Positions 1-7,288 of a stretch of 40,626 nucleotides of DNA are shown here, piece by piece. The notes below the pieces were generated by a model that made no database searches, had not been told where the DNA came from, and saw only the letters and a list, made by a program, of their open reading frames with translations. A program made the translations under genes and the position numbers. Position 1 is the first letter of the stretch. Each line of letters opens with the position of its first letter. Source of the stretch: Clostridia bacterium (GTDB lineage Bacteria > Bacillota > Clostridia > Saccharofermentanales > Saccharofermentanaceae); NCBI GenBank assembly GCA_024403735.1, contig JAKSRG010000027.1, positions 1-40,626 of the forward strand, in the 5' to 3' direction.

Positions 1-51
1 CCGACAATACTTAGCTGGAGACGGCTCGGAAAGATAGGTTGCTGCCAGATT
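1..51 (+). rRNA. rrf: 5S ribosomal RNA, 3' part only
   Basis: The first ~51 bases read like the 3' half of a Clostridia 5S rRNA: the loop/helix segment with CTTAGCTGG, the GGAAAGATAGG segment and the closing-helix strand GCCAGA. The 5' part lies outside the window. A tRNA begins about 5 bases later, as is common at the end of rRNA operons. The exact 3' end is uncertain by a few bases. Confidence 0.8.
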
Positions 52-55
52 ATAT

Positions 56-131
56 TCCTCTATAGCTCAGTCGGTAGAGCATGCGGCTGTTAACCGCAGG
101 GTCGTAAGTTCGAGTCTTACTGGAGGAGCCA
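56..131 (+). tRNA. tRNA-Asn (anticodon GTT)
   Basis: A full cloverleaf is visible. The acceptor strands TCCTCTA (56-62) and TGGAGGA (121-127) pair with one G-U. The D-arm contains AGCTCAGTCGGTAGAGC, the anticodon loop is CTGTTAA with GTT (Asn), and the T-arm contains GTTCGAGTC. The discriminator is G128 and CCA (129-131) is encoded. It sits directly after the 5S gene and so is the distal member of the rRNA operon. Confidence 0.97.
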
Positions 132-161
132 ATAGCCTAGATTATTCTAGGCTATTTTTTT
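131..161 (+). terminator. Intrinsic terminator of the rRNA/tRNA operon
   Basis: A perfect 10-bp stem, AATAGCCTAG (131-140) with CTAGGCTATT (147-156), can be extended by A141-T146 and is followed by a T run to 161. It starts at the last base of the tRNA CCA end, so it terminates the rRNA operon. Confidence 0.95.
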
Positions 162-223
162 GCTTAAATTCTGATTAATTACGAAAAATATATTTCTCCT
201 TGTTCTATGAGTATAGATTACTT

Positions 224-266
224 AAGGAGGAAATAACTAATGCAAATATATTTTACCTTTTTGTAA
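224..266 (+). other. SD plus 8-codon mini-ORF (possible leader peptide)
   Basis: A strong AAGGAGG (224-230) lies 9 bases before an ATG (240) that opens an eight-codon ORF, MQIYFTFL, ending in TAA (264-266). The last codons overlap a small inverted repeat (TTTAC/GTAAA). It lies upstream of the extended -10 promoter at 303-311, so it could only be read on a longer transcript. It may be a leader peptide or the remnant of a gene; nothing in the sequence decides this. Confidence 0.25.
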
Positions 267-302
267 ACATGTCAAATTTTTACGAGAAACAAGTTTTTTT
301 AA

Positions 303-311
303 TGTTATAAT
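303..311 (+). promoter_or_regulatory. Extended -10 promoter of the sigma-like operon
   Basis: TGTTATAAT is a TGn extension followed by a perfect TATAAT at 306-311. No convincing -35 is present, which an extended -10 can tolerate. Transcription would start near 318, giving a short leader before the ATG at 339. The promoter looks like a housekeeping sigma-A site rather than an ECF-type site. Confidence 0.6.
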
Positions 312-338
312 TACTCAAAATGTTTTTGGGGAGTTATT

Positions 339-1139
339 ATGCAGGATAGACGTTTTACAGATGATGAATTTGATATCATGGTCGACGAATATATTAATGG
401 CCGTTTTGATATGCTTACTCATATTATTGATGTAACAGTTAAAAAGTATGTTTATCAAGAGTGTTTCAATTCTAGGGTTCTTTCTGGTGCTAGTGAAGAT
501 GTATATCAGGATTTAGTTTTGAAGTTCTATATGAAGACTGGTACTTATTTTCTTTTTAAAGATGTTGAGCCTGGTCAAGTGAATCGTGATCCGTCTGGTT
601 TCTACTCTTGGATGTTTACTGTAGCGAAGAATCACATTTTATCTGCTATTGATATTGCTAAGCGTGAGACAGGTTTGAGTGACGATATTCCTATTCTTCC
701 TAATTACAATACTGATGAATTTTCTTCTTCTTTGGCTATGTGCGCTAAGTTGATTGTTGAATCTTCAAATAAGCCACATATTCCTTTAACTTGGTTAGCT
801 CTTGTAGTTCTTATTCTTTCTTTAGATTGCAGTAAGATTAAAGCTAATCACTTGATTATTGATAACTTTTTTGAACTTACTTTATTTGAATTATATGAGA
901 AGGTTGTTAGTTTATCAGCTGCTATTCCTTGGTTGCACAGAGTTTTCACAGATAGTACTCAGTTGCATGAAAGTTTAAAAATTAAGAATTCTGATGGTAT
1001 TCTCGTAGGTGATACAAAGTATAGTAGTTATTTTAATAACGATACTAAGAAGAGTCCTGCATCACAGCTAAGTGATTGGACTTACAGAATGAATAGACTT
1101 ATTGAGAGGAGAATTTCGAATGGCGCATCTAACCGATGA
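339..1139 (+). CDS. Divergent sigma-70-like protein
   Basis: A 266-residue protein. Residues ~25-112 resemble sigma-70 region 2: an acidic SEDVYQDLVLKFY helix, then FYSWMFTVAKNHI and a basic end (IAKRE), the pattern of ECF-type factors. The middle (~115-235) is not recognisable. The C-terminal stretch around 241-258 (SQLSDWTYRMNRLIERRI) could be a region-4-like helix. This suggests a highly diverged sigma factor or sigma-derived regulator. The start ATG has GGGGAG at 328-333. The 3' end overlaps the next gene by 20 bases, implying translational coupling. That partner encodes a ZAS-motif protein, which supports the sigma reading. The role is inferred, and another DNA- or RNA-binding role is possible. 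Confidence 0.6.
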   Translation: MQDRRFTDDEFDIMVDEYINGRFDMLTHIIDVTVKKYVYQECFNSRVLSGASEDVYQDLVLKFYMKTGTYFLFKDVEPGQVNRDPSGFYSWMFTVAKNHILSAIDIAKRETGLSDDIPILPNYNTDEFSSSLAMCAKLIVESSNKPHIPLTWLALVVLILSLDCSKIKANHLIIDNFFELTLFELYEKVVSLSAAIPWLHRVFTDSTQLHESLKIKNSDGILVGDTKYSSYFNNDTKKSPASQLSDWTYRMNRLIERRISNGASNR

Positions 1140-1338
1140 ACAGATACTTGATTTTATTTCTATTAAAGATACTAATGCCGAATCTTTGAAGATGATTGGT
1201 GAAGTTAATAAGCATATTTTTCAATGTCAGGATTGTCTAACTAGAGTAAAGGCATATCAGGTTTTGGATGATGTATTTGCTGATATCGCTATTAGCAAGT
1301 CTTTGGAGACAGGAAAAGATTTAGAAGTTGGTCACTAA
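1120..1338 (+). CDS. Small soluble anti-sigma-like zinc-finger protein
   Basis: A 72-residue protein starting at ATG 1120, which is served by GAGAGGAG at 1104-1111; an in-frame TTG at 1102 lies upstream of that SD and is unlikely to be used. Residues H32, C36 and C39 form H-x3-C-x2-C, the hallmark of ZAS-type zinc anti-sigma factors. The N-terminus (LTDEQILDFIS) also resembles that family's first helix. Most family members continue into a membrane segment; this one ends after ~30 more residues and is soluble, so it may sense a cytoplasmic signal. Its overlap with the sigma-like gene is typical of a sigma/anti-sigma pair. Family assignment rests on the short motif and context. Confidence 0.55.
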   Translation: MAHLTDEQILDFISIKDTNAESLKMIGEVNKHIFQCQDCLTRVKAYQVLDDVFADIAISKSLETGKDLEVGH

Positions 1339-1373
1339 TTTTTATATATTACTATTTATTTTGGAGGTCTGTT

Positions 1374-1832
1374 ATGGAAGCAAATTATGAGTTAGCAAGA
1401 GTAAATTTTGATACCCTTTGCAAGAATCTAGATGATCATGGTTGGCATTACGATAAGGATTTAGACAATCTTAAGATTGATGTTGGTTGTTCTGGTGATG
1501 ATATGCCAATGGATCTACGTATACGAGTTGATCCAAAGCGTCAGTTAATTTCTGTTCTTTCTCTCATTCCAACTACTACACCTGAGGATAAGCGTTTTGA
1601 GATGGCCGTGGCAGTTAGTATTGTTAATAATAAACTTGCTGATGGTTGCTTTGATTTTGATATTAATGATGGCTCTTTGTTTTTCAGAATTAGTAATAGT
1701 TTTATTGATACAGTTATTGGATCAGAAGCTTTTTCTTATATGTTAATTGTCTCATTTAAGACTATTGATGAATATAACGATAAGTTCTTAATGCTCAACA
1801 AGGGCTTGATTTCTGTTGAAAACTTTATTTAA
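1374..1832 (+). CDS. YbjN-like protein, copy 1
   Basis: A 152-residue acidic protein with no signal peptide or membrane segment. Alternating beta/alpha pattern and motifs such as GWHY, GDDMPM, RVDPKRQLISV, LADGCFDFDINDGS and an EYNDKF-L-KG end resemble the YbjN (PF10722)/type III chaperone-like fold. It is clearly paralogous to the next gene, with all these motifs conserved in the same order. The start has GGAGG ending 8 bases before the ATG. In family members the function is poorly defined (stress-linked regulator or chaperone-like). Placement between an anti-sigma-like gene and a AAA+ protease suggests an adaptor or client-handling role, which is inference. Confidence 0.5.
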   Translation: MEANYELARVNFDTLCKNLDDHGWHYDKDLDNLKIDVGCSGDDMPMDLRIRVDPKRQLISVLSLIPTTTPEDKRFEMAVAVSIVNNKLADGCFDFDINDGSLFFRISNSFIDTVIGSEAFSYMLIVSFKTIDEYNDKFLMLNKGLISVENFI

Positions 1833-1844
1833 TGGAGGTTTATT

Positions 1845-2315
1845 ATGGCTGATAATAATTTGATTCACGCTATTGATGTTTATAACGATTTGTGTGCTGC
1901 TGTTGATTCTATTGGTTGGCACTATACTAAGAAGGAAGAAGATTTAGTTATTGTATTTACAGTACATGGTGATGATCTCCCAATGAATTTTATCGTTCGT
2001 GTAAATCCTGAAAAACAGTTGGTATCAGTTTATTCTCCATTATCTTTTAAATTCCGCGACGGAAATAGAGTAGATGGTGCGATTGCTGCATGTGCTGCTA
2101 GCTATGGTTTAGCTGATGGTAGCTTTGATTACGATATTTCAGATGGTAGTGTCGTGTTTAGATTAACTGCCACATTTAGAGATACAACAATTTCTCAGGA
2201 AATGTTCAAGTATATGGTACATGCATCATCAAGTATTGTGGATGAATATAATGATTTGTTCCTTGCTCTTGATAAGGGTGTAATTGATATTAAGCAATTT
2301 ATAGAAAAGTGTTAA
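1845..2315 (+). CDS. YbjN-like protein, copy 2
   Basis: A 156-residue paralogue of the preceding protein, starting 13 bases after it with its own SD (GGAGGTTTATTATG). Shared landmarks are GWHY, GDDLPM, RVNPEKQLVSV, LADGSFDYDISDGS, YM and VDEYNDLFLALDKG. By eye the two are roughly 40% identical along their full length, so they look like an old tandem duplication that now may form a heterodimer. Both are cytosolic and acidic. An intrinsic terminator lies just downstream (2322-2354). Function is unknown; YbjN-family membership is a pattern-based call. Confidence 0.5.
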   Translation: MADNNLIHAIDVYNDLCAAVDSIGWHYTKKEEDLVIVFTVHGDDLPMNFIVRVNPEKQLVSVYSPLSFKFRDGNRVDGAIAACAASYGLADGSFDYDISDGSVVFRLTATFRDTTISQEMFKYMVHASSSIVDEYNDLFLALDKGVIDIKQFIEKC

Positions 2316-2321
2316 TTAATT

Positions 2322-2354
2322 GGCGTGGTAAACTTGTTTTATCACGCCTTTTTT
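2322..2354 (+). terminator. Terminator/attenuator abutting the protease gene
   Basis: The stem GGCGTGGTAAA (2322-2332) pairs with TTTATCACGCC (2338-2348) with one G-U, followed by TTTTTT. The T-tract runs straight into the SD (GGTGGG, 2355-2360) of the gene starting at 2365, leaving no room for a promoter between them. The downstream gene therefore depends on read-through, on regulated antitermination, or on a promoter inside the previous gene. Confidence 0.85.
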
Positions 2355-2364
2355 GGTGGGTGTA

Positions 2365-5300
2365 ATGTTAATAGAATATAGTTATCTTCTTAATGTTGTT
2401 CTTAATCATGCTTGTGATTTATTAAACAGTGAATCACTTACAGAAGAAGCATTTTTGCTTTCTTGGATTGATGTACAGGGTGATTTGGATGCTTATGTCA
2501 AAGAGAAAGATGAAGCAGTGAGTTCCGAATTACAACGTGTTAGTTCACTCTGGGATAGTTTTATTGTTGATAAGGGTATAGCTGTAGATGAACTTTGGTC
2601 AGTACTCACAGAGATTGTTAGTACTCAGCCGGAAGGCACTATGGTCTCTTTGGAAACATCTTATTTTAGAACCCAAATGCTAATTGCGAATGAGTTGGCA
2701 ACTGAGGCAAATAAAGCTTCTATTGATACAGATATTCTTTTGAATGAGATTTTGACTAATCCTTCTTTTTCTGTAGCGAATATTGTAAAGAGATTGACTA
2801 AAGATAAAATTAGTAATCAGACTAAGATGAGTTCAGCTTCTGTAGATGTTGATGCGATTATTAACTCGATTAACAGAAAGAAAGGTATTCTAACCAAAGA
2901 ACCAGATAATACATCTGTTGTGGGTTCTTCCATTAAAAATAATACTACTGATATAAAAGAGGAAATTAATAGCCTTACAGATACAGTAAAGAGAATGCAG
3001 CAGACATTGTCTTCAAAAGTATTTGGTCAGGATAATGCTATTAATGTATTCTGTTCTGGTTATTTTCAGTCTGAATTGGTAAGACTAACTGGTGGTATTC
3101 AGAAGGGTCCACGTGCATCATTTTTGTTTGCAGGTCCTCCAGGTGTAGGTAAAACTAAACTTGCTCAAGTTATTTCTTCTGAAGAATTCCTTAATATGGA
3201 TTACATGAGATTTGACATGAGTGAGTATGTTAATCATGAAGCTTCTATCGAGTTTATTGGAAGTGACAATGTTTATAAGGGCTCTAAGAAAGGTAATTTT
3301 ACAGCTTTTGTAGAGAGTCATCCTAAGAGTATTATTCTTTTGGATGAAATCGAAAAGGCTCATATTAGTATTATTCATCTTTTCCTTCAGATTCTTGACG
3401 AGGGTCGTATTAGAGATAGTAATACTGATAAAGAGATTTCATTACATGATACAATCTTGATTTTTACTACGAACGCAGGTAAGCAGCTATACGAGAATGC
3501 TGAATCAAGTAATTTGTCTAATATTTCTCGTAAAGTTATCATTGATGCGCTTCAGAAGGATATTAATCCACAGACTAATGAACCATATTTCCCAGCAGCA
3601 ATTTGTTCTAGATTTGCTTCTGGTAATGTAGTTATGTTCAACCATCTTGTTGCTGCTGATTTATGCAGCATTGTGAAGAAATGCATGAATGGTGTAATTG
3701 ATAATTTGCGTAAGTCAACTGGGATAACTATTGACGTTGATCCTAAAGTTCATGCAGCAGTTTTGTTTGCCGAAGGGGGGCTTATTGATGGTAGAACAGC
3801 TAGTTCAAGATCAATAACGTTCATTAATAATCAATTGTTTGAATTGTTTAGACTTGTTGCTTCTGAGAAAGCTGAGACAGGTATTAGCGACATCGAGAAC
3901 ATTAAGATTAGTGTTGATTTCCAGAGTGTTAATGACAAGATAAAAGGATTATTTGAGACTCTTGAAATCCCTGAGGTTCTTCTTTTTGCTAATGATAAAT
4001 TATCGGATGCTCTTAAAGATTTAAATCTTCCATGTAAGTTTATTACGACATCGTCTGACAACGAAGATGATCTTATTACTATTTTCTCTGAGCATGATAT
4101 TAGATTTGTTTTGATTGATCCAGATACGGGTCGTAAGGATTGTGGATACCTTAATATTGAGGACGAAGATTCTTATGCTAGAAATGCTTTCTGGTTTATT
4201 AAGGAAAGATATCCAAATCTTCCTGTTTATATGCTTCAGAAGAGTGAACAGAGCTTCAATGAAGAAGAATGTAGATCATTCATTAGTATCGGTGTAGAAG
4301 GTATTGTCTCACTCGATGGTGATGCAAAGAAGGATAGAGATAGTTTTTCTTCCATTTGTGAATCAATACATTTGCAATCTAGTATCGAATTCTTGGCTAG
4401 ATCGTCTAGGGTTGTATCTTTTGAGACTTGCCAGTTATTATCGAATGAAGGTAAGACAGCAGAAATCAGATTATTTGATTTTGAACTTACAACAGCTATT
4501 GTTTCTGAAGATCGTAAGAAAGTACTTAGTAAAGTATCAACACCAAATGTTCATTTTGATGATGTATATGGAGCTAATGATGCTAAGCGAGAATTGAGAT
4601 ATTTTGCAGAGTATCTTAAAAATCCAAAGAAGTATTTGGGTACTGGTGTAAGTGCTCCTAAGGGTGTAATTCTCTATGGACCTCCTGGTACAGGTAAGAC
4701 AATGCTTGCTAAGGCTATGGCGTGTGAATCAGATGTTACCTTCATTTCTGAAGAGGGAAATAACTTCTTGAAGAACGGTCCTGAAAAAGTGCATAACATT
4801 TTCAAGATTGCTCGAAAATATGCTCCTTCAGTATTGTTTATCGATGAGATAGATGCAATTGCTAAAGAACGTACAGGTTATGGATATGCAGAAGAAGTAA
4901 TGACTGCATTCTTAACAGAAATGGATGGCTTTGTTAGTGATCCTACAAAGCCAGTATTCGTACTTGCGGCGACTAATTTTGATGTTAAGCCTGGTTCTCC
5001 TAAGAGTTTGGATGCTGCGCTTATGCGTCGATTTGACAGAACGATTTTTGTTGATTTACCAAACAAGGAAGACCGTTATAGATTCCTTACTGAGACTATT
5101 AGCAAGAAGAAATCTTTTGATGTTAGTGAAAAGGTAATCAACAGTCTTTCTGTTAGATCAACAGGAATGAGTTTGGCTAAGCTATCATCTATCATTGAAT
5201 TGGCGCTTCGTTCTGTTATTAGAATGGGACAGACTAAAGTTACAGATGAAGTACTTGAAGATGCATTTGAGTGTGCTGATAACGGTGAAGTTAAGAAATG

Positions 5301-5847
5301 GAGCGATGAGGAACTTAGAAGTACAGCTATACACGAGGCTGGTCATGCAATTGTTAACTGGGCTGCTGGTAACACACCATCATATATAACAATTGTAGCT
5401 AGAGGTGATTATGGTGGCTATGTAAGTGTTAATTACGACGAGAATAAGGGAACATTCTCGAAGTCTGAATTGCTACTTAGAATCAGAGCTGCGCTCGCTG
5501 GTAGAGCAGCTGAAATAGTTTACTATGGTCCAGAAGATGGATTGACTACTGGAGCTTCTAATGATTTGAGAATAGCTACGCACATTGCTCAGAGCATGAT
5601 TTGCAGTTATGGTATGGGTGATGATTTTGGTTTGGCAGTTGTAGCTAATGATGCTGCTAATCTATATGAGCTTTCACCTGAGGTTAGGGATAAAGTTAAC
5701 GTTATGCTTAAGACAGAACTTAATAATGCTATCGAGGTTATTAAGGCTAATCAGGGAGCTGTTGATAAGCTTGTTGACGCTCTTATTCAGAAGAACCATA
5801 TGTCTGCAGAAGAGATAGATGAAGTTCTAAAAGATTTTAAGAGATAA
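2365..5847 (+). CDS. Clp-type AAA+ / receiver-like / FtsH AAA+ / M41 zinc protease fusion
   Basis: A 1160-residue protein starting at ATG 2365 (SD GGTGGG); an upstream TTG lies before the SD. Residues 1-~215 are a helical, polar N-terminus. Residues ~220-520 form a Clp-like AAA+ module (Walker A GPPGVGKT 257-264, Walker B LLDE ending 327-328, sensor-2-like GRTASSR). Residues ~535-675 show a five-fold beta/alpha receiver-like pattern with D585/D587 at the acceptor site but no conserved beta-5 lysine. Residues ~728-960 are an FtsH-type AAA+ (Walker A 772-779, DE 827-828, RRFDR second region of homology). Residues ~975-1160 are an M41 peptidase with HEAGH (990-994) and third zinc ligand D1067 in GASND. 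All catalytic residues are present. FtsH is normally ~600-700 residues and membrane-anchored; here no membrane segment exists. It probably unfolds and degrades cytosolic proteins. Confidence 0.9.
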   Translation: MLIEYSYLLNVVLNHACDLLNSESLTEEAFLLSWIDVQGDLDAYVKEKDEAVSSELQRVSSLWDSFIVDKGIAVDELWSVLTEIVSTQPEGTMVSLETSYFRTQMLIANELATEANKASIDTDILLNEILTNPSFSVANIVKRLTKDKISNQTKMSSASVDVDAIINSINRKKGILTKEPDNTSVVGSSIKNNTTDIKEEINSLTDTVKRMQQTLSSKVFGQDNAINVFCSGYFQSELVRLTGGIQKGPRASFLFAGPPGVGKTKLAQVISSEEFLNMDYMRFDMSEYVNHEASIEFIGSDNVYKGSKKGNFTAFVESHPKSIILLDEIEKAHISIIHLFLQILDEGRIRDSNTDKEISLHDTILIFTTNAGKQLYENAESSNLSNISRKVIIDALQKDINPQTNEPYFPAAICSRFASGNVVMFNHLVAADLCSIVKKCMNGVIDNLRKSTGITIDVDPKVHAAVLFAEGGLIDGRTASSRSITFINNQLFELFRLVASEKAETGISDIENIKISVDFQSVNDKIKGLFETLEIPEVLLFANDKLSDALKDLNLPCKFITTSSDNEDDLITIFSEHDIRFVLIDPDTGRKDCGYLNIEDEDSYARNAFWFIKERYPNLPVYMLQKSEQSFNEEECRSFISIGVEGIVSLDGDAKKDRDSFSSICESIHLQSSIEFLARSSRVVSFETCQLLSNEGKTAEIRLFDFELTTAIVSEDRKKVLSKVSTPNVHFDDVYGANDAKRELRYFAEYLKNPKKYLGTGVSAPKGVILYGPPGTGKTMLAKAMACESDVTFISEEGNNFLKNGPEKVHNIFKIARKYAPSVLFIDEIDAIAKERTGYGYAEEVMTAFLTEMDGFVSDPTKPVFVLAATNFDVKPGSPKSLDAALMRRFDRTIFVDLPNKEDRYRFLTETISKKKSFDVSEKVINSLSVRSTGMSLAKLSSIIELALRSVIRMGQTKVTDEVLEDAFECADNGEVKKWSDEELRSTAIHEAGHAIVNWAAGNTPSYITIVARGDYGGYVSVNYDENKGTFSKSELLLRIRAALAGRAAEIVYYGPEDGLTTGASNDLRIATHIAQSMICSYGMGDDFGLAVVANDAANLYELSPEVRDKVNVMLKTELNNAIEVIKANQGAVDKLVDALIQKNHMSAEEIDEVLKDFKR

Positions 5848-5866
5848 TCTCATTTGAATTAATTTG

Positions 5867-5875
5867 TGATATTCT
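5867..5875 (+). promoter_or_regulatory. Possible extended -10 for the MATE gene
   Basis: TGATATTCT fits TGn plus a 4/6 match to TATAAT. A transcript starting ~7 bases later would begin inside the 5' arm of the 5876-5914 hairpin and so would not form the full terminator. There is no good -35. The call is tentative. Confidence 0.25.
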
Positions 5876-5914
5876 ATGAAGTGCATTAGATAACTCTAGT
5901 GCACTTCATTTTTT
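5876..5914 (+). terminator. Strong terminator after the protease gene
   Basis: A 15-bp stem is formed by ATGAAGTGCATTAGA (5876-5890) and TCTAGTGCACTTCAT (5895-5909) with one G-U and a TAAC loop, followed by TTTTT. As at 2322-2354, the T-tract leads directly into the next gene's SD (AGGA 5915-5918), before the ATG at 5925. Confidence 0.92.
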
Positions 5915-5924
5915 AGGAATGCTT

Positions 5925-7277
5925 ATGAGTAGTAAAGTTTATGATCTTACCCAAGGAAGCATAAATAAGAATTTGCTTCGCTTTGTTGTGCCATATTTGT
6001 TTTCATGCTTTATGCAGACATTTTATGGCCTTGTTGATTTGATTATAGTTGGTCAGTATAGTGGAACAGCATCGACTTCTGCAGTTGCTATTGGAAGTCA
6101 GGCTATTCATATGCTAACAGTTATTATTGCAGGTCTTGCAATGGGATGTACTGTTAAGATTGCTAGATCTGTAGGTGAGAATAATCTCGAAGACGCAAGA
6201 GATTCAGTTAAGACTGCTGGCGTGTTCTTTTCAATTTGTGCGATAGTCACTACAGTTATTTTATTGATATCTACTAAGGGAATTGTTGAGATCCTATTTA
6301 CTCCATCAGAAGCTAAAATTGAGACTATCAATTATTTAAGGATTTCATTTATTGGAGTTCCTTTCATCTTTGCATTCAATATTATTAGTGGAATATATCG
6401 TGGTGCAGGCGACTCAAGAAGACCAATGTATTTCGCACTTATTTCGTCCTTGGTTAATATTATATTGGATTATGTGTTGGTTGCAGTTCTAAGATTAGGT
6501 GCATCAGGTGCTGCGATAGGAACAGTTATTAGCCAGGCACTTAGTTCAGTTATTGCTTTGATATACATTATTGTTAAGCCTTTTGCCTTTATGTCTACAG
6601 GTAAGACGAAGTATAACAGTAGAGTTCTTAAAAACATCCTTCGCAACGGACTTCCAATATCTTTCCAAGATGGTCTTATTCAGATTGCGTTTATTGTCAT
6701 CACGGTATTCGCTAATAAGAGAGGTGTTATTGATTCAGCAGCCGTTGGTGTTGCTGAGAAACTCATTTGTTTCTACTTCCTTGTACCATCTGCCTTCTTG
6801 TCTGCAATATCTGCTATTACAGCACAGAATACTGGTGCTGGTAAGCCTGATAGAGCAATTAAGACACTCAAGACAGGATTACTTATTTGTGTGATATATG
6901 CTAGTTTTATTGCTGCCATAAATATTCTTTTCCCAGAGTTCTTTATTGGATTATTTACTAATGAAGCAGAAGTAATTAAAGCAGGTGCTAGTTATTTGCG
7001 CCCTTATGCTACAGATACGATTTTTGCTAGTATTCATTTCTGTTTGAGCGGATATTTCTGTGGTGTGGGAAGATCAGAGCTTTCATTTGTTCATAATATT
7101 ATTTCTGTTGTTGCAGTAAGAATTCCTGGTTCATTACTAGGTAGTATTTTGTTCCCAATGACGCTTCTTCCAATGGGTATGGCAGCGCCGCTTGGATCAC
7201 TATTATCAGTGTTTATCTGTCTCGCTTTTTATAGAAGAATTAAGCGCAATGAACTTAAGAAATTGCAAATATCTTGA
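5925..7277 (+). CDS. MATE family multidrug/sodium antiporter
   Basis: A 450-residue integral membrane protein with about 12 hydrophobic segments in two homologous halves, the MATE arrangement. The N-terminus (YDLTQGSINKNLLRFVVPYLFSCF...) and the segment ending DLIIVGQYSG are typical of the DinF/NorM-like branch, and GIYRGAGDSRRPM matches a conserved loop. It would export cationic or toxic compounds using Na+ or H+; the substrate cannot be read from sequence. ATG 5925 is preferred over ATG 5919 because only the former has proper spacing from AGGA. The stop is 11 bases before the next gene, so it shares a transcript with the aminotransferase. Confidence 0.9.
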   Translation: MSSKVYDLTQGSINKNLLRFVVPYLFSCFMQTFYGLVDLIIVGQYSGTASTSAVAIGSQAIHMLTVIIAGLAMGCTVKIARSVGENNLEDARDSVKTAGVFFSICAIVTTVILLISTKGIVEILFTPSEAKIETINYLRISFIGVPFIFAFNIISGIYRGAGDSRRPMYFALISSLVNIILDYVLVAVLRLGASGAAIGTVISQALSSVIALIYIIVKPFAFMSTGKTKYNSRVLKNILRNGLPISFQDGLIQIAFIVITVFANKRGVIDSAAVGVAEKLICFYFLVPSAFLSAISAITAQNTGAGKPDRAIKTLKTGLLICVIYASFIAAINILFPEFFIGLFTNEAEVIKAGASYLRPYATDTIFASIHFCLSGYFCGVGRSELSFVHNIISVVAVRIPGSLLGSILFPMTLLPMGMAAPLGSLLSVFICLAFYRRIKRNELKKLQIS

Positions 7278-7288
7278 TGGAGGTTTTT

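Noticed and set aside
2353..2364. TTG start of the protease, four codons upstream
   Set aside because: It overlaps the terminator T-tract and lies before the GGTGGG SD; ATG 2365 has the SD.
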